Shown here: in pieces, positions 19,239 through 28,212 of the stretch
How the letters are laid out: every line of letters starts with the position of its first letter
Numbering within the stretch: the stretch's first letter is position 1
Origin: Herbinix luporum
GTDB taxonomy: Bacteria; Bacillota; Clostridia; Lachnospirales; Lachnospiraceae
Reading direction: 5' to 3'
Assembly: GCF_900070325.1 (NCBI RefSeq)
Contig: NZ_LN879430.1
Location: 43,501-107,500, forward strand
Length of the DNA: 64,000 nucleotides
Program-made: the position numbers and the translations under genes
The notes under the pieces: model-generated
What the model was told of the DNA's origin: nothing
The model's database searches: none
Seen by the model: the letters and a program-made list of their open reading frames with translations, nothing else

Positions 19239-20210
19239 TTATGTATTATCTAAATTAATTATTTTGACACCGGTATAATAATGGGTCAAGATTTTATCGT
19301 AAGATATGCCTTGCTCTGCCATGGCATTGGCCCCATATTGACTTAAGCCTACGCCGTGGCCTACACCGGTGCAAATAATCCGGGCTTTACCTTCATAGTC
19401 CTCAATATAAAAATGATTTGAATTTAACCCCAAGGTTCTTGCAAATTCTTCACCCGATAAGGATATATTGCCAAGCTTTATTTCTGTTACATAGCCGGTA
19501 CTATCCCGGCCGGATATTATTATGTCTTCAAAAATTGTTTTTTCTCCGCTTTCAAAAGAGGGATATGCTTGCTTTAGCAGTCCTATAAGTTCTTCCGGGG
19601 CATATTCCGTTATCTTTAAGTAATGGATTGAGGTTACATCGTCTTTACTGGGTACGCTGATTAGATAAGGCAAATCTACACCCCATGCTTCATGGGCGTT
19701 TCTTGTAAATCCTGTCCCGGTACCAAAAAACACAGGTAGTATCAGACTATCTTTATAGACTATAACCTCATCCTTGGTACCATAGACACAATTTTCTAAT
19801 TTAGTGAAGTTTTTTAAATAATTTTCACTACCCCAATAAGTTTCCATTTCTTCCGGACTTATATATGACAATCCCAACTCTGAAGTGGTAAATTCTTTTT
19901 TATTAGGGTTATCTTCAGTAAGGAGAGAAATGTTATAAAGGGCATATGTTCTTGAAACTACTGCCTGAGCTTTTAAAGCTTCTATATTATAACCGGAGGG
20001 CATATTAGCAGCCACAACACCAATTAAATATTGATCAAAATCTAATTTTTGCCTTGTACCGTTTTTTTCATAGTAGATATTTAAACCCATTGCTTCTAAA
20101 GCTAAAGAATGATTTCTTTTATTATTATTTGAAAATATAAGAGTCATTATAAAAGGAAGTAGCAGTACCAAGATACTGACGGCTACAACCTTATACAAAA
20201 TTTTTTTCAT
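19239..20210 (-). CDS. spoIID: Stage II sporulation protein D
   Basis: 323 residues with one N-terminal membrane anchor (about 7-27). SpoIID is a lytic transglycosylase needed for engulfment; it cleaves glycan strands in peptidoglycan. Family landmarks are FDQYLIGVVAANMPSGYNIEALKAQAVVSRTYAL (with the usual Glu of P-x-E replaced: here PSGYNIEALKAQ) and a C-terminal GVGHGVGLSQYGANAMA block. It is transcribed alone here; spoIIQ-like is 8 kb to the right. Confidence 0.93.
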   Translation of the reverse strand: MKKILYKVVAVSILVLLLPFIMTLIFSNNNKRNHSLALEAMGLNIYYEKNGTRQKLDFDQYLIGVVAANMPSGYNIEALKAQAVVSRTYALYNISLLTEDNPNKKEFTTSELGLSYISPEEMETYWGSENYLKNFTKLENCVYGTKDEVIVYKDSLILPVFFGTGTGFTRNAHEAWGVDLPYLISVPSKDDVTSIHYLKITEYAPEELIGLLKQAYPSFESGEKTIFEDIIISGRDSTGYVTEIKLGNISLSGEEFARTLGLNSNHFYIEDYEGKARIICTGVGHGVGLSQYGANAMAEQGISYDKILTHYYTGVKIINLDNT

Positions 20211-20381
20211 AATCGCCCCACAATAATAGTATTGGTATATTATATTAAGAATAAGGTTGTTTATGTATGTAACATGGGAGGCAATCAGAAGCAGTTTATA
20301 TTTTTTTAATAAAAAGAAAGAAAAGATTAATTGACTATAGTAATTAAGAGATATAAGATTTGATACTATAGGAGGATTATT

Positions 20382-20777
20382 ATGAAGGATAAATTAAGAA
20401 AATTTATGATGGGTCGTTACGGTATAGATGCTTTAAGCAGGTTTATATTTGCACTGGCTTTAATTTTATTAGTTATATCTAGGTTTTATTTAAGGGACTT
20501 TTTTTATATAATATCTTTAATGACTATCCTATACGGATACTATAGAATTTTTTCAAGAAATATAGACAGACGATATAGGGAAAATAACTTGTATCTTGCT
20601 TATATGAATAAGCTTAAGAAGTTGTTGCATAAGCAAAAGTATATGTTTAAGCAAAGAAAAGTATATCGTATATATTCTTGTCCTAACTGTAAGCAAAAGA
20701 TACGGGTACCTAAGGGAAAAGGAAAGATTATGATTACTTGTCCTAAATGTAGAAACGAATTTATAAAAAGAAGTTAA
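20382..20777 (+). CDS. Small membrane protein with C-terminal zinc ribbon
   Basis: 131 residues: a hydrophobic hairpin at about 20-55, a basic middle and a C-terminal ribbon with CPNC near residue 104 and CPKC near 120. The pattern fits a four-Cys zinc ribbon. Function unknown. It stands alone between divergent spoIID and a strong terminator. Confidence 0.65.
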   Translation: MKDKLRKFMMGRYGIDALSRFIFALALILLVISRFYLRDFFYIISLMTILYGYYRIFSRNIDRRYRENNLYLAYMNKLKKLLHKQKYMFKQRKVYRIYSCPNCKQKIRVPKGKGKIMITCPKCRNEFIKRS

Positions 20778-20785
20778 AAAAATTG

Positions 20786-20822
20786 CCACCGGTATTACAA
20801 GTAGTAGTACCGGTGGTTTTTT
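20786..20822 (+). terminator. Terminator of the zinc-ribbon gene
   Basis: CCACCGGTA (20786-20794) pairs with TACCGGTGG (20808-20816), followed by six T. Confidence 0.92.
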
Positions 20823-20866
20823 ATTTAATATACCCAGTAGACTTGATAGGGTAATAATATGGGGCA

Positions 20867-21796
20867 TTATAAATTCCATTTAAATTGTAAATACAAGGAA
20901 GGTTTTATCTTTTCAATTATATTAATAATTATTTTAATTTCTTTTTGCACGTCAATAGTAGTATATAGATTTTTAATTAAGGAGGGTTCCATGGCATCTT
21001 TATTGGTATTAATAGCAACATGTAACTTGTTATCTATAAAGCCAAGCATAAAGTTGCCGTCAATTGCATAAAACATATTCTTTAGGGTGTCAATAAATTC
21101 CGGTGTTAATATATATTTTGCCTCATGGTCACTTTGAGCATATACAGTAAATAATTCATTGAAAACCTTATCTTCTAACTCAATTTTACTCCTACGGCAT
21201 TCTTTTTTTCTAAAGAAACTACTTTTGGTTGATGCATGTTTAAAACCCTTTCCGATAATCTGCAAATTAAAATTATAATTTCCGTCAAACTCCAGGGTAA
21301 TCCATCTACCATTAAAATATGTAACAGTAAAAGAGTGCTTACCGGTATAAACACGATTTTGAATTTTTATATCTGCCCGTTCAAAACGGACACCTTTGTA
21401 TGAACCTTGCAAGTAATCATTGCTATAATAACGGTTTCCCAAGGACATTATACCAGTATTTTTTATGGTATCTTTATCTATCCCTTTTTTATAATCAAAA
21501 TTTACATGACCAAATGTCTCTTGAAATGGTTCTTCTACCATTAGTTTTTTATAATAAGCTTTATAGTCTTTAAACTTCTTTTTATATCCGGTTATTAAGT
21601 TTAAAAGAAAATAGGTTACAAGACCAGAAATTATGAATATGACTAATACAATATTTATAGCTTTAACCTTTGGAGATACTATGATTCCTATAGTTATAGC
21701 AACAATGATGGAAGCTACAATGATAATTATTAAATGAGTAAGTACTTTTTTCCGTAGCTTTTCTAAATATGAAATTTTATCTTTCTTCATGCTCAT
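20867..21796 (-). CDS. DUF3137-like membrane protein
   Basis: 309 residues with two membrane helices at about 20-70 and a C-terminal soluble domain. The pattern N-R-Y-Y-S-N-D-Y-x-x-G-x-Y-K-G-V-x-F-E-x-A-D near residues 120-145 matches DUF3137. Function unknown; the fold is similar to other small membrane-anchored beta domains. It is monocistronic. Confidence 0.65.
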   Translation of the reverse strand: MSMKKDKISYLEKLRKKVLTHLIIIIVASIIVAITIGIIVSPKVKAINIVLVIFIISGLVTYFLLNLITGYKKKFKDYKAYYKKLMVEEPFQETFGHVNFDYKKGIDKDTIKNTGIMSLGNRYYSNDYLQGSYKGVRFERADIKIQNRVYTGKHSFTVTYFNGRWITLEFDGNYNFNLQIIGKGFKHASTKSSFFRKKECRRSKIELEDKVFNELFTVYAQSDHEAKYILTPEFIDTLKNMFYAIDGNFMLGFIDNKLHVAINTNKDAMEPSLIKNLYTTIDVQKEIKIIINIIEKIKPSLYLQFKWNL

Positions 21797-21985
21797 CCCA
21801 TTTCAAACAAGACAAATTAATTATACATAATTATACATTAAATGAGATAATATGCAAGAACATAAGGACAAATTTAAACAATATTTAATATTTAACACTA
21901 ATATTTAACATTAATTTTATAAAGAGCCTATAGTGGCTACTATTTTATATTATTGTATCAGCATTGTTTTTATAAGTGGAGAAAA

Positions 21986-22870
21986 TTAAAAGGCTTCAAA
22001 TTTACACTTATATAATTTTGATGGTCTATGACCGGCTCCTTTAACCTTTTGCCCTGTTTCTATTACATAGTCAGATATTTTACGTCTAAAGTTTGCTGTC
22101 ACCAATTCTTTTCCTAATATCTTTTCATATACAGTTTGTAAATCTGTAAGAGTAAAATATTCCGGAAGAAGCTGGGAAGCAAACATAACATTATTAATAT
22201 TTTTACGTAAAGTGTTAATGGCATAAGCAATAATTTTACTATGGTCAAAAGCAATATCTTCTGATTTTAGTATAATATACTCGGTATTTATTTTTTTTGA
22301 TGTATATTGAATTCTCTCTTCTATCAGAGCACTTAATTTAGATTCTGTACCGTTTAAAGTTAGCTGATAAATATTTTTAGTAATTTTACCTTGAACTAGA
22401 TTATCACTTTCAGTTTTTATTTTTTCAAATTTTACATAAAACCAATCAGCCTCAATGGCGTCGGTACCGGCTTTTATCCGAAAGCGTTCCTCTTGGGCCA
22501 GGGCCATAAAGCTACAAGATATAATCCAGCCTCTGGGATCTCTGTCTATATCACTAAAGGTATGGAGCTGGGTTAGGGTAATGTCAGTTACCCCTGCTTC
22601 TTCCCTTAATTCACGGCAAGCTGCCTCTTCTAATGTTTCTCCCTGTCGCACAAAACCTCCGGGAAGAGCCCACTGATTTTTAAAGGGATGTTCTCCCCGT
22701 TTGATTAATAAAAGGGCCAGTTCTTTTTGAGATAGTTTTCGATAATTTTTGGCATCTTCACTTTTGATTGTAAATACCACCATGTCTGTGGCTATGGAAG
22801 GCCTGTCATAATTATTTATACTATATGAGTCTAAATAATCCCTTTCACTTATGTTATGTGTTTCTTTCAT
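21986..22870 (-). CDS. nrtR: NrtR-type Nudix regulator of NAD metabolism
   Basis: 294 residues. The N-terminal Nudix fold holds a box starting GGFVRQGETLEEAACRELREEAG at about residues 72-94. The C-terminal third (about 205-294) is the winged-helix segment of NrtR, ending RRKISDYVIETG and GHRPSKLYKCKF. NrtR proteins repress NAD biosynthesis or salvage genes and release DNA on binding ADP-ribose. It is the last gene of the pncA-prs-nadV operon, so autoregulation is likely. AGGAGG lies 7 nt before the ATG. Confidence 0.88.
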   Translation of the reverse strand: MKETHNISERDYLDSYSINNYDRPSIATDMVVFTIKSEDAKNYRKLSQKELALLLIKRGEHPFKNQWALPGGFVRQGETLEEAACRELREEAGVTDITLTQLHTFSDIDRDPRGWIISCSFMALAQEERFRIKAGTDAIEADWFYVKFEKIKTESDNLVQGKITKNIYQLTLNGTESKLSALIEERIQYTSKKINTEYIILKSEDIAFDHSKIIAYAINTLRKNINNVMFASQLLPEYFTLTDLQTVYEKILGKELVTANFRRKISDYVIETGQKVKGAGHRPSKLYKCKFEAF

Positions 22871-22914
22871 TATAAGGACCTCCTAAATTTAAGTACAATG
22901 TTTTATCTTTTGTT

Positions 22915-23146
22915 TTAGAAACTACCTGAATTGGCATCTAATCTATTTCGTATATCAGCAAGAGTGTATTCTTTAATCAGACACCGTCTTTAAATACAGG
23001 CTCTAAAACATAATAAGCTTATCTTCACCTATTAGCCTAGACATTCGAGGTGTAAAATATGAAACTATTTTGGTAAGCCCTTTTGGGTACTGTTCACTAT
23101 GAACAGTTTTATAAAAATCACATAATAGTAGCGGTATTGTATTCAT
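22915..23146 (-). pseudogene. nadV: Remnant of nadV, nicotinamide phosphoribosyltransferase
   Basis: Reading the minus strand from 23146, after an AGGGGA ribosome site, gives a 47-residue peptide beginning MNTIPLLLCDFYKTVHSEQY and continuing with PKG, SYFTPR and MSRL, which is the N-terminus of NadV/NAMPT-type enzymes. It stops at 23003. Directly after, in two other frames, come PVFKDGV and KEYTLADIRNRL, the C-terminal end of the same family. About 80 of the roughly 460-480 residues remain, so the gene has an internal deletion plus a frameshift. It lies at the normal place, between prs and nrtR. Confidence 0.85.
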
Positions 23147-23187
23147 ATAATTTCCCCTTTGCAATAAATAGCATAATCCATAATTAG

Positions 23188-23985
23188 TTATAATTGAATT
23201 ACACTAATTAAACTGTGATTACCGGTAAACAGACTCTTTGTAGTATATATTCTACTGACTAATCCGCTTTCAATTAAGTTGCCTTCTAAAATACTGTTTT
23301 CCACATGACTGGCAAAGGCATAGATATTTTTTGCGCCTAACTTTTTTAGGGCCAGTGCCGAATAATACATGGATCCTCCGTAGGAGATGATATCATCTAT
23401 CATTAAAATATTACGATCTGCAATAATATTGGAGTTATCGATAATATCAAGTCCTGTAATCTCACCATTATCCCAATTATGTTTTTTATTACCAAAGCAA
23501 TAAGGCAGGGGTATAATTTCGCTATATTTCTTAGCAGCATTAGAATCAGGATAATAAAGCAAAGCTGCCTGTCCTTCCATATCCAAAATAAGATCCATAG
23601 TATGCTTAATATAGGGTAGGGGACTAAGGATATGGATATTATTGATTAGTGCTATACTGACGCTAGAGTGAGGATCTAGTACGGTAACTTTATCAAATTC
23701 CAGACTATTAATAATATCTGCAAAATATTTTAGTGTGAACACATCACAGTCTTTATGTATACGATCCATCCTGCTGTGGGGAATATAAGGCAGATATAAA
23801 GAAATATTAGCCCCGGGATTAATCCTTCTTAAATGCTTTACGGCACATATTAGGACAAATAATTCGGCATCATTTTTATAAAACCACTGTATTTCTAGCT
23901 TATCACCATAAATGGCTAACTTTAAAAGCAAAGAGCCATCGGGATAATGATTTATATTAATTTTTTGACCGTTAATTTGTATCAT
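23188..23985 (-). CDS. prs: Ribose-phosphate pyrophosphokinase-like protein
   Basis: 265 residues, shorter than housekeeping Prs (about 315). YIPHSRMDR, VLDPHSS and the PRPP loop MIDDIISYGGSM are present, so catalysis of ribose 5-phosphate to PRPP is plausible. This short form usually sits with nadV and supplies PRPP to it; here its partner is a pseudogene. It follows pncA by 10 nt and is cotranscribed. Confidence 0.85.
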   Translation of the reverse strand: MIQINGQKININHYPDGSLLLKLAIYGDKLEIQWFYKNDAELFVLICAVKHLRRINPGANISLYLPYIPHSRMDRIHKDCDVFTLKYFADIINSLEFDKVTVLDPHSSVSIALINNIHILSPLPYIKHTMDLILDMEGQAALLYYPDSNAAKKYSEIIPLPYCFGNKKHNWDNGEITGLDIIDNSNIIADRNILMIDDIISYGGSMYYSALALKKLGAKNIYAFASHVENSILEGNLIESGLVSRIYTTKSLFTGNHSLISVIQL

Positions 23986-23995
23986 TTTATAACCC

Positions 23996-24517
23996 CTATT
24001 CGTTAAGAATATTAATTTGACACATTTTCATGGCTTTAAGAGCATTTCTATGGCTTTCTGGTGTAACACCGGCACAGCATGCTGCATCAACATTTACCTT
24101 TGCTTCCGGTAGAAAGGCTTTTATCATAATGGCATTAGAAATAACACAAATATCAGTACATAAACCGACTAATTCAAACGCTGCATCTTGATAATTAGTT
24201 GTTATTACAGACATTAAGCTAAGGGAACCAAAGGTGGGTTTATCTATAATAAGAGAACCTGCGGTGTCTAATTGGTCAGATATAGCCCAGCCATGGGTAC
24301 CTTTTATACAATGTTCAACCGGCAAGTTTTTGCCTTCTTGAGTTTGAAGATAGTTTTTATCATGGGTATCTCTTGTAAATATAACCGTATGGCCTGCATC
24401 TTTGTATTCCTTTATTTTTCTTTTTACATTAGGTAGAATGCTTACGGCTTCTTTTGTTCCCAAGGCCCCATCAATAAAATCATTTTGCATATCAACAACA
24501 ACCAATACTTTCTTCAT
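23996..24517 (-). CDS. pncA: Nicotinamidase (isochorismatase-like cysteine hydrolase)
   Basis: 173 residues. VVDMQNDFIDGALG holds the catalytic Asp near residue 9 and the metal region, and LCTDICVISNAI holds the nucleophile Cys near residue 139. HDTHDKNY near 51 is the metal-binding region. It would deamidate nicotinamide to nicotinate. First gene of the NAD operon, with a promoter upstream. Confidence 0.85.
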   Translation of the reverse strand: MKKVLVVVDMQNDFIDGALGTKEAVSILPNVKRKIKEYKDAGHTVIFTRDTHDKNYLQTQEGKNLPVEHCIKGTHGWAISDQLDTAGSLIIDKPTFGSLSLMSVITTNYQDAAFELVGLCTDICVISNAIMIKAFLPEAKVNVDAACCAGVTPESHRNALKAMKMCQINILNE

Positions 24518-24563
24518 ATAATTACTACCTCCTTATAATTAATACAGACTTAATATTAAGATG

Positions 24564-24592
24564 ATATTATTATTATGATAATAAGATGTCAA
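24564..24592 (-). promoter_or_regulatory. Promoter of the NAD-salvage operon with an internal palindrome
   Basis: On the minus strand, TTGACA (24587-24592), a 17 nt spacer and TAATAT (24564-24569). The spacer contains a perfect 15 bp 7-1-7 palindrome (TTATTAT, G, ATAATAA; 24570-24584), well placed for a repressor such as NrtR or NiaR. The identity of the binder is inference. Confidence 0.65.
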
Positions 24593-24751
24593 GATAAATT
24601 GGTAATTTTTTAAAATAATATGCAAAATGTTTTAATATATTTATAATTGGTAATAAAGCTTTAAATATTGCAATGGGTATATTTGGTTGTAATATGTCAA
24701 ATTATCTTGTATAATTTTTATATAAGTTAATAAATAAATAGGGGTGGTAGT

Positions 24752-25123
24752 GTGAAAAAGGGTAATAATAGTCTTCTTAAGTTTATAGCAGGAATTGTAA
24801 TGCTGGTTGTAGGTCTATATTGGTTTATGTCAAGTGTTACAGTTACTACAGGATTTTATAATTTTAGAATTGGTCATATAAACTCTGGGGGTCTTGTTAT
24901 AGTTCCTTTTATCGTCGGAATATGCTGGATGTTTGCTAATCCTGATTCCATAGTTGCTAAGATTGTTACAGTACTTGGCTTAATCATTATATTAGTCTCA
25001 ATAATTGCAGGAACCCGTTTTGTATTTCATAGGAGAAATTTGTATGAGTATTTATTGATGCTGATATTTATCTTTGGGGGAGCAGCTATAACTTTAAAAA
25101 TGCTATTTTCTAAAGAAAATTAA
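24752..25123 (+). CDS. Small polytopic membrane protein, unknown function
   Basis: 123 residues with about four hydrophobic helices (9-30, 45-65, 70-90, 95-118). I recognise no family. Start GTG 24752 with GGGGTGG just upstream. It stands alone, ahead of a terminator. Confidence 0.55.
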   Translation: MKKGNNSLLKFIAGIVMLVVGLYWFMSSVTVTTGFYNFRIGHINSGGLVIVPFIVGICWMFANPDSIVAKIVTVLGLIIILVSIIAGTRFVFHRRNLYEYLLMLIFIFGGAAITLKMLFSKEN

Positions 25124-25192
25124 TATTCAAAATCATAAGAAAATGTCTGATTGTGATTAGTCAGACTGGGTTAGGTATAATATAAAAAGTAG

Positions 25193-25223
25193 CAGTAGCT
25201 CTTTAAAGGGCTACTGTTTTTTT
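25193..25223 (+). terminator. Terminator after the small membrane protein
   Basis: CAGTAGC (25193-25199) pairs with GCTACTG (25210-25216), followed by seven T. A second weaker hairpin (GTCTGA/TCAGAC) sits at 25145-25166. Confidence 0.88.
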
Positions 25224-25355
25224 ATGGACAAATAGTAGAGAAATAAAATGTAAAATACAGTAAAGAATACTTGTAAAATTATGTTAAATATTATATGATA
25301 GAACTTGAAAAGAGTAAAAATATACCAAAAAATATCAATTTTAAGGAGGCGTACT

Positions 25356-27416
25356 ATGAAAAGAGTTATGGCATTTATCTTATCTGCCATAATTATGGTT
25401 GGGGTTATACCACAGCCTGTTATGGCAGCAGACAATCAGGACTTCAACTATGTTGATGCATTTGCAAAATCTATTCTTTTCTACGAGGCAAACTGGTGCG
25501 GACCGGATGCGGGAAATAACAGAATTAAGTGGCGTGGCCCCTGCCACATCGAAGATGGAAAGGATGTAGGGCTTGACCTTACAGGGGGATTTCATGATTG
25601 CGGAGATCATGTGAAATTTGGCTTACCCCAATGTGCTTCAGCCTCTACCCTTGCCTGGGCATATTATGAATTTGAAGACACTTTTATTGAAAAGGGCCAG
25701 GATGTGTATATGCTAAATATCCTAAAGCATTTTTGCGACTACTTTATGAAATGTTTCCCTAACAAGACAACATTTTATTATCAAGTAGGGGACGGTGATG
25801 TTGATCATCAATACTGGGGTCCCCCTGAACTTCAGACCTATGACAGACCTACTTATTATGTAGCAACACCTTCTAATCCCGGATCAGATGTGGCTGGAGA
25901 TGCCGCGGCAGCCTTGGCAATCATGTCCATAATCTATAAGGACAGGGATTCGGAATATGCGGCAAAATGCTTAACATATGCTAAGGACTTATATAACTTT
26001 GGTATGACCTATAGGGGAAATAGTAAGGGCCAAAGCTATTATCTGCCCAGTGATTATCGGGATGAATTAATGTGGGGATCCATTTGGCTTTATGTAGCAA
26101 CCGGTGACAAGACCTATATGGATAATGTGGATAAACTTATGGCTGAGAAAAATATCGGTGGAGATAATATGTTTAACGACCACTGGACCCATTGCTGGGA
26201 TTATGTTTTGACAGGAGTATTTGTAAAGCTTGCCACTTTATCAGACAATCCCAAATATAGAAGAATTGCAGAAGATCATATGGATTACTGGCAAAATAGA
26301 ATTAGAACTACTCCTGGAGGTTTAAAATATCTTGACAGTTGGGGAGTATGTAAGTATCCTGCGGCGGAAAGTTTTGTACAGCTTGTTTATTATAAGGAAA
26401 CAGGAGAAAAGAAGTATCTGGACTTTGCAAAGAGCCAGATTGATTATATCCTAGGAAAAAATCCAAATAATATGTCCTATGTGGTTGGTTTTGGAGATAA
26501 ATATCCAAAATACCCCCATCATCGGGCTGCAAACGGAATGCTAGAGGGACCACCTGCCGATGAAAAGAAAGATGCAGGTATGAGACACATTCTCTATGGT
26601 GCTCTTGTGGGAGGAGCAGATATCAATGACAAATATATTGACGATATTAATGAGTATGTTTATACGGAAACAGGACTAGATTATAATGCAGGGCTGGTTG
26701 GTGCCTTGGCAGGAATGTCCAAATATTTTGGACAAGGTCAGGTGCCGGAAGAAGTACCTGGCATTGAGTGGGAACCTACAAAGTACTATACCGAAGCAAA
26801 GCTATACAAGACCAGTAATGAGGGAGTTGTTATTGACCTTAATTTATATAATATTGCAACATCACCTCCCCAATATGAAGATGACTTAACCGTTAAGTTT
26901 TTCCTTGACCTATCAGAGTATGCTTCTGTAGGAATTGATCCGAGTAAATTCTCTACCCAAATATATTATTCCCAAGCAAATGCTAAGATTTCTTCTGTTA
27001 TGCCTTGGGATAAAGACAATAATATATATTATGTAGAAATATCCTTCCCTGATGAAAAATTATATGCAAGAACTTATGTGCAATTTGCCATCTACAATTA
27101 TCAGGGTAAAGTTTGGGATTCTTCCAATGACCATTCAACTTCAAAGCTAACTAATACATATAAAGAAATAGATAACATACCTATCTATAAAAAGAATGTT
27201 AAGGTATATGGAGTTGACCCATCTGGAGAAGAAGAAATTCTATATGGTGATGTAAATACAGATGGTGTGATAGATGCAATTGACTTAGGACTGCTCAAAA
27301 AATACCTGCTAAGTATGGATGAAGATACCATATCAATAAAAAATGCTGATCTTAATCAAGATGGATTTGTTGATGCAATTGATTTTGCACAATTAAAAAA
27401 GATATTATTGAAATAA
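25356..27416 (+). CDS. GH9 endoglucanase with CBM3c and type I dockerin
   Basis: 686 residues, secreted. Signal peptide about 1-25 (ending PVMA), GH9 catalytic domain about 28-455, CBM3c about 462-615, dockerin about 625-686. Catalytic features: GGFHDCGDHVKF (nucleophile region Asp), PHHRAA, and the acid Glu in YTETGLDYNAGL. The dockerin has two Ca-binding repeats, DVNTDGVIDAIDLGLLKKYL and DLNQDGFVDAIDFAQLKKIL. GH9-CBM3c enzymes are processive endoglucanases; the dockerin implies attachment to a scaffoldin. ATG 25356 follows AAGGAGG; the in-frame upstream ATG at 25305 precedes no site. No other cellulosome gene is in the window. Confidence 0.95.
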   Translation: MKRVMAFILSAIIMVGVIPQPVMAADNQDFNYVDAFAKSILFYEANWCGPDAGNNRIKWRGPCHIEDGKDVGLDLTGGFHDCGDHVKFGLPQCASASTLAWAYYEFEDTFIEKGQDVYMLNILKHFCDYFMKCFPNKTTFYYQVGDGDVDHQYWGPPELQTYDRPTYYVATPSNPGSDVAGDAAAALAIMSIIYKDRDSEYAAKCLTYAKDLYNFGMTYRGNSKGQSYYLPSDYRDELMWGSIWLYVATGDKTYMDNVDKLMAEKNIGGDNMFNDHWTHCWDYVLTGVFVKLATLSDNPKYRRIAEDHMDYWQNRIRTTPGGLKYLDSWGVCKYPAAESFVQLVYYKETGEKKYLDFAKSQIDYILGKNPNNMSYVVGFGDKYPKYPHHRAANGMLEGPPADEKKDAGMRHILYGALVGGADINDKYIDDINEYVYTETGLDYNAGLVGALAGMSKYFGQGQVPEEVPGIEWEPTKYYTEAKLYKTSNEGVVIDLNLYNIATSPPQYEDDLTVKFFLDLSEYASVGIDPSKFSTQIYYSQANAKISSVMPWDKDNNIYYVEISFPDEKLYARTYVQFAIYNYQGKVWDSSNDHSTSKLTNTYKEIDNIPIYKKNVKVYGVDPSGEEEILYGDVNTDGVIDAIDLGLLKKYLLSMDEDTISIKNADLNQDGFVDAIDFAQLKKILLK

Positions 27417-27452
27417 ATTAATATAATATATTAATGCTACAATCTTAAAAGT

Positions 27453-27500
27453 AAAAAAGGAGTCATATAATATGTTTTGCATGTAATATGACTCCTTTTT
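27453..27500. terminator. Terminator after the GH9 gene
   Basis: AAAAAGGAGTCATAT (from about 27455) pairs with ATATGACTCCTTTTT (to 27500), a 15 bp stem with A- and T-runs on either side. Confidence 0.9.
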
Positions 27501-27948
27501 ACTTATGTGGATAGCGTGAATCAATAAATAAAAGAACTTTGTAAGCTCTTATTTATTACAGACGGTTTAAATATGGTCGGGAAATGTAAGAAGGTTATTG
27601 ATTATACATTTACAAATTGAGAATCGGAGTTGGAACAGGGTAAAACACTTGAAATATTTATAAAATGTATCCTTTTAAGTGTTGGGTTTTCATAAGTTAA
27701 ATCTGATGGAATATATATATATTTGATGGTGCACCTGGTCAAATAATTTAGGGATTGGGTGAAGCAAATTGCAAAACCATCAATTCACCGTCGAACAAAG
27801 CCTTGCCAAAAACATGGCAAGGCTTGACAAGAAAAAGGCATTTCGCCAGAGGGCTCATGCTTTTTCTTGCAGTTTTCAATTTTTATGGCTTACAGTTAAA
27901 AAACAAGGTACTACACCTCAAAACAGCGTAGTACCTTGTTTTTATTTA
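27500..27948. ncRNA. Hairpin-rich non-coding region, possible structured RNA
   Basis: About 450 bp between the GH9 gene and tRNA-Gly contain a chain of inverted repeats: AATAAATAA/TTATTTATT near 27524-27554; AACACTT/AAGTGTT near 27645-27687; ATTTGA and TCAAAT around GGTGCACC at 27721-27744; GGTGAA/TTCACC at 27758-27789; an 11 bp perfect stem at 27798-27825; a 13 bp stem with a bulge at 27828-27872; and the tRNA-side terminator. No convincing gene is present; a 62-codon frame at 27769 is broken up by these stems. Whether it is an RNA, and on which strand, is inference. Confidence 0.4.
27898..27945. terminator. Terminator of tRNA-Gly
   Basis: A run AAAAACAAGGTACTAC (about 27899-27914) pairs with GTAGTACCTTGTTTTT (27928-27943). 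It lies a few bases past the 3' end of the minus-strand tRNA and has T-runs in both directions. Confidence 0.88.
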
Positions 27949-28019
27949 AGCGGATAACGGGAATCGAACCCGCATCCCAAGCTTGGGAAGCTCGTGTTTT
28001 ACCACTAAACTATATCCGC
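27949..28019 (-). tRNA. tRNA-Gly (anticodon CCC)
   Basis: 71 nt on the minus strand. The acceptor arm is GCGGATA paired with TATCCGC and a U at position 73, as expected for glycine. The D arm contains TAGTGG, the anticodon stem is CGAGC/GCTTG with loop TTCCCAA (anticodon CCC, reading GGG), and the T arm holds GGTTCGAATCC. CCA is not encoded. Confidence 0.95.
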
Positions 28020-28212
28020 TTACAAAATTATTTTATAACTTTGATAAAAAAAGTCAAGAATATGTATTGTATTAGGATTAAAAAATTTTGAAATGGAAAT
28101 ATTAATAAAATAAGTCGGAATGTTAATTTTAAAAAGAAAATTATTTATCCATGTAATGACTTAGGAATAATTAAATTAATATCTGAGAAGAATATACTTA
28201 GAGGTGATAACA

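Noticed and set aside
20859..21071. A 70-codon frame on the plus strand
   Set aside because: It is antisense to the DUF3137-like gene, which has a normal start, length and family pattern.
27769..27957. A 62-codon frame before tRNA-Gly
   Set aside because: It runs across two perfect hairpins and the tRNA terminator, has no ribosome site and no recognisable protein pattern.
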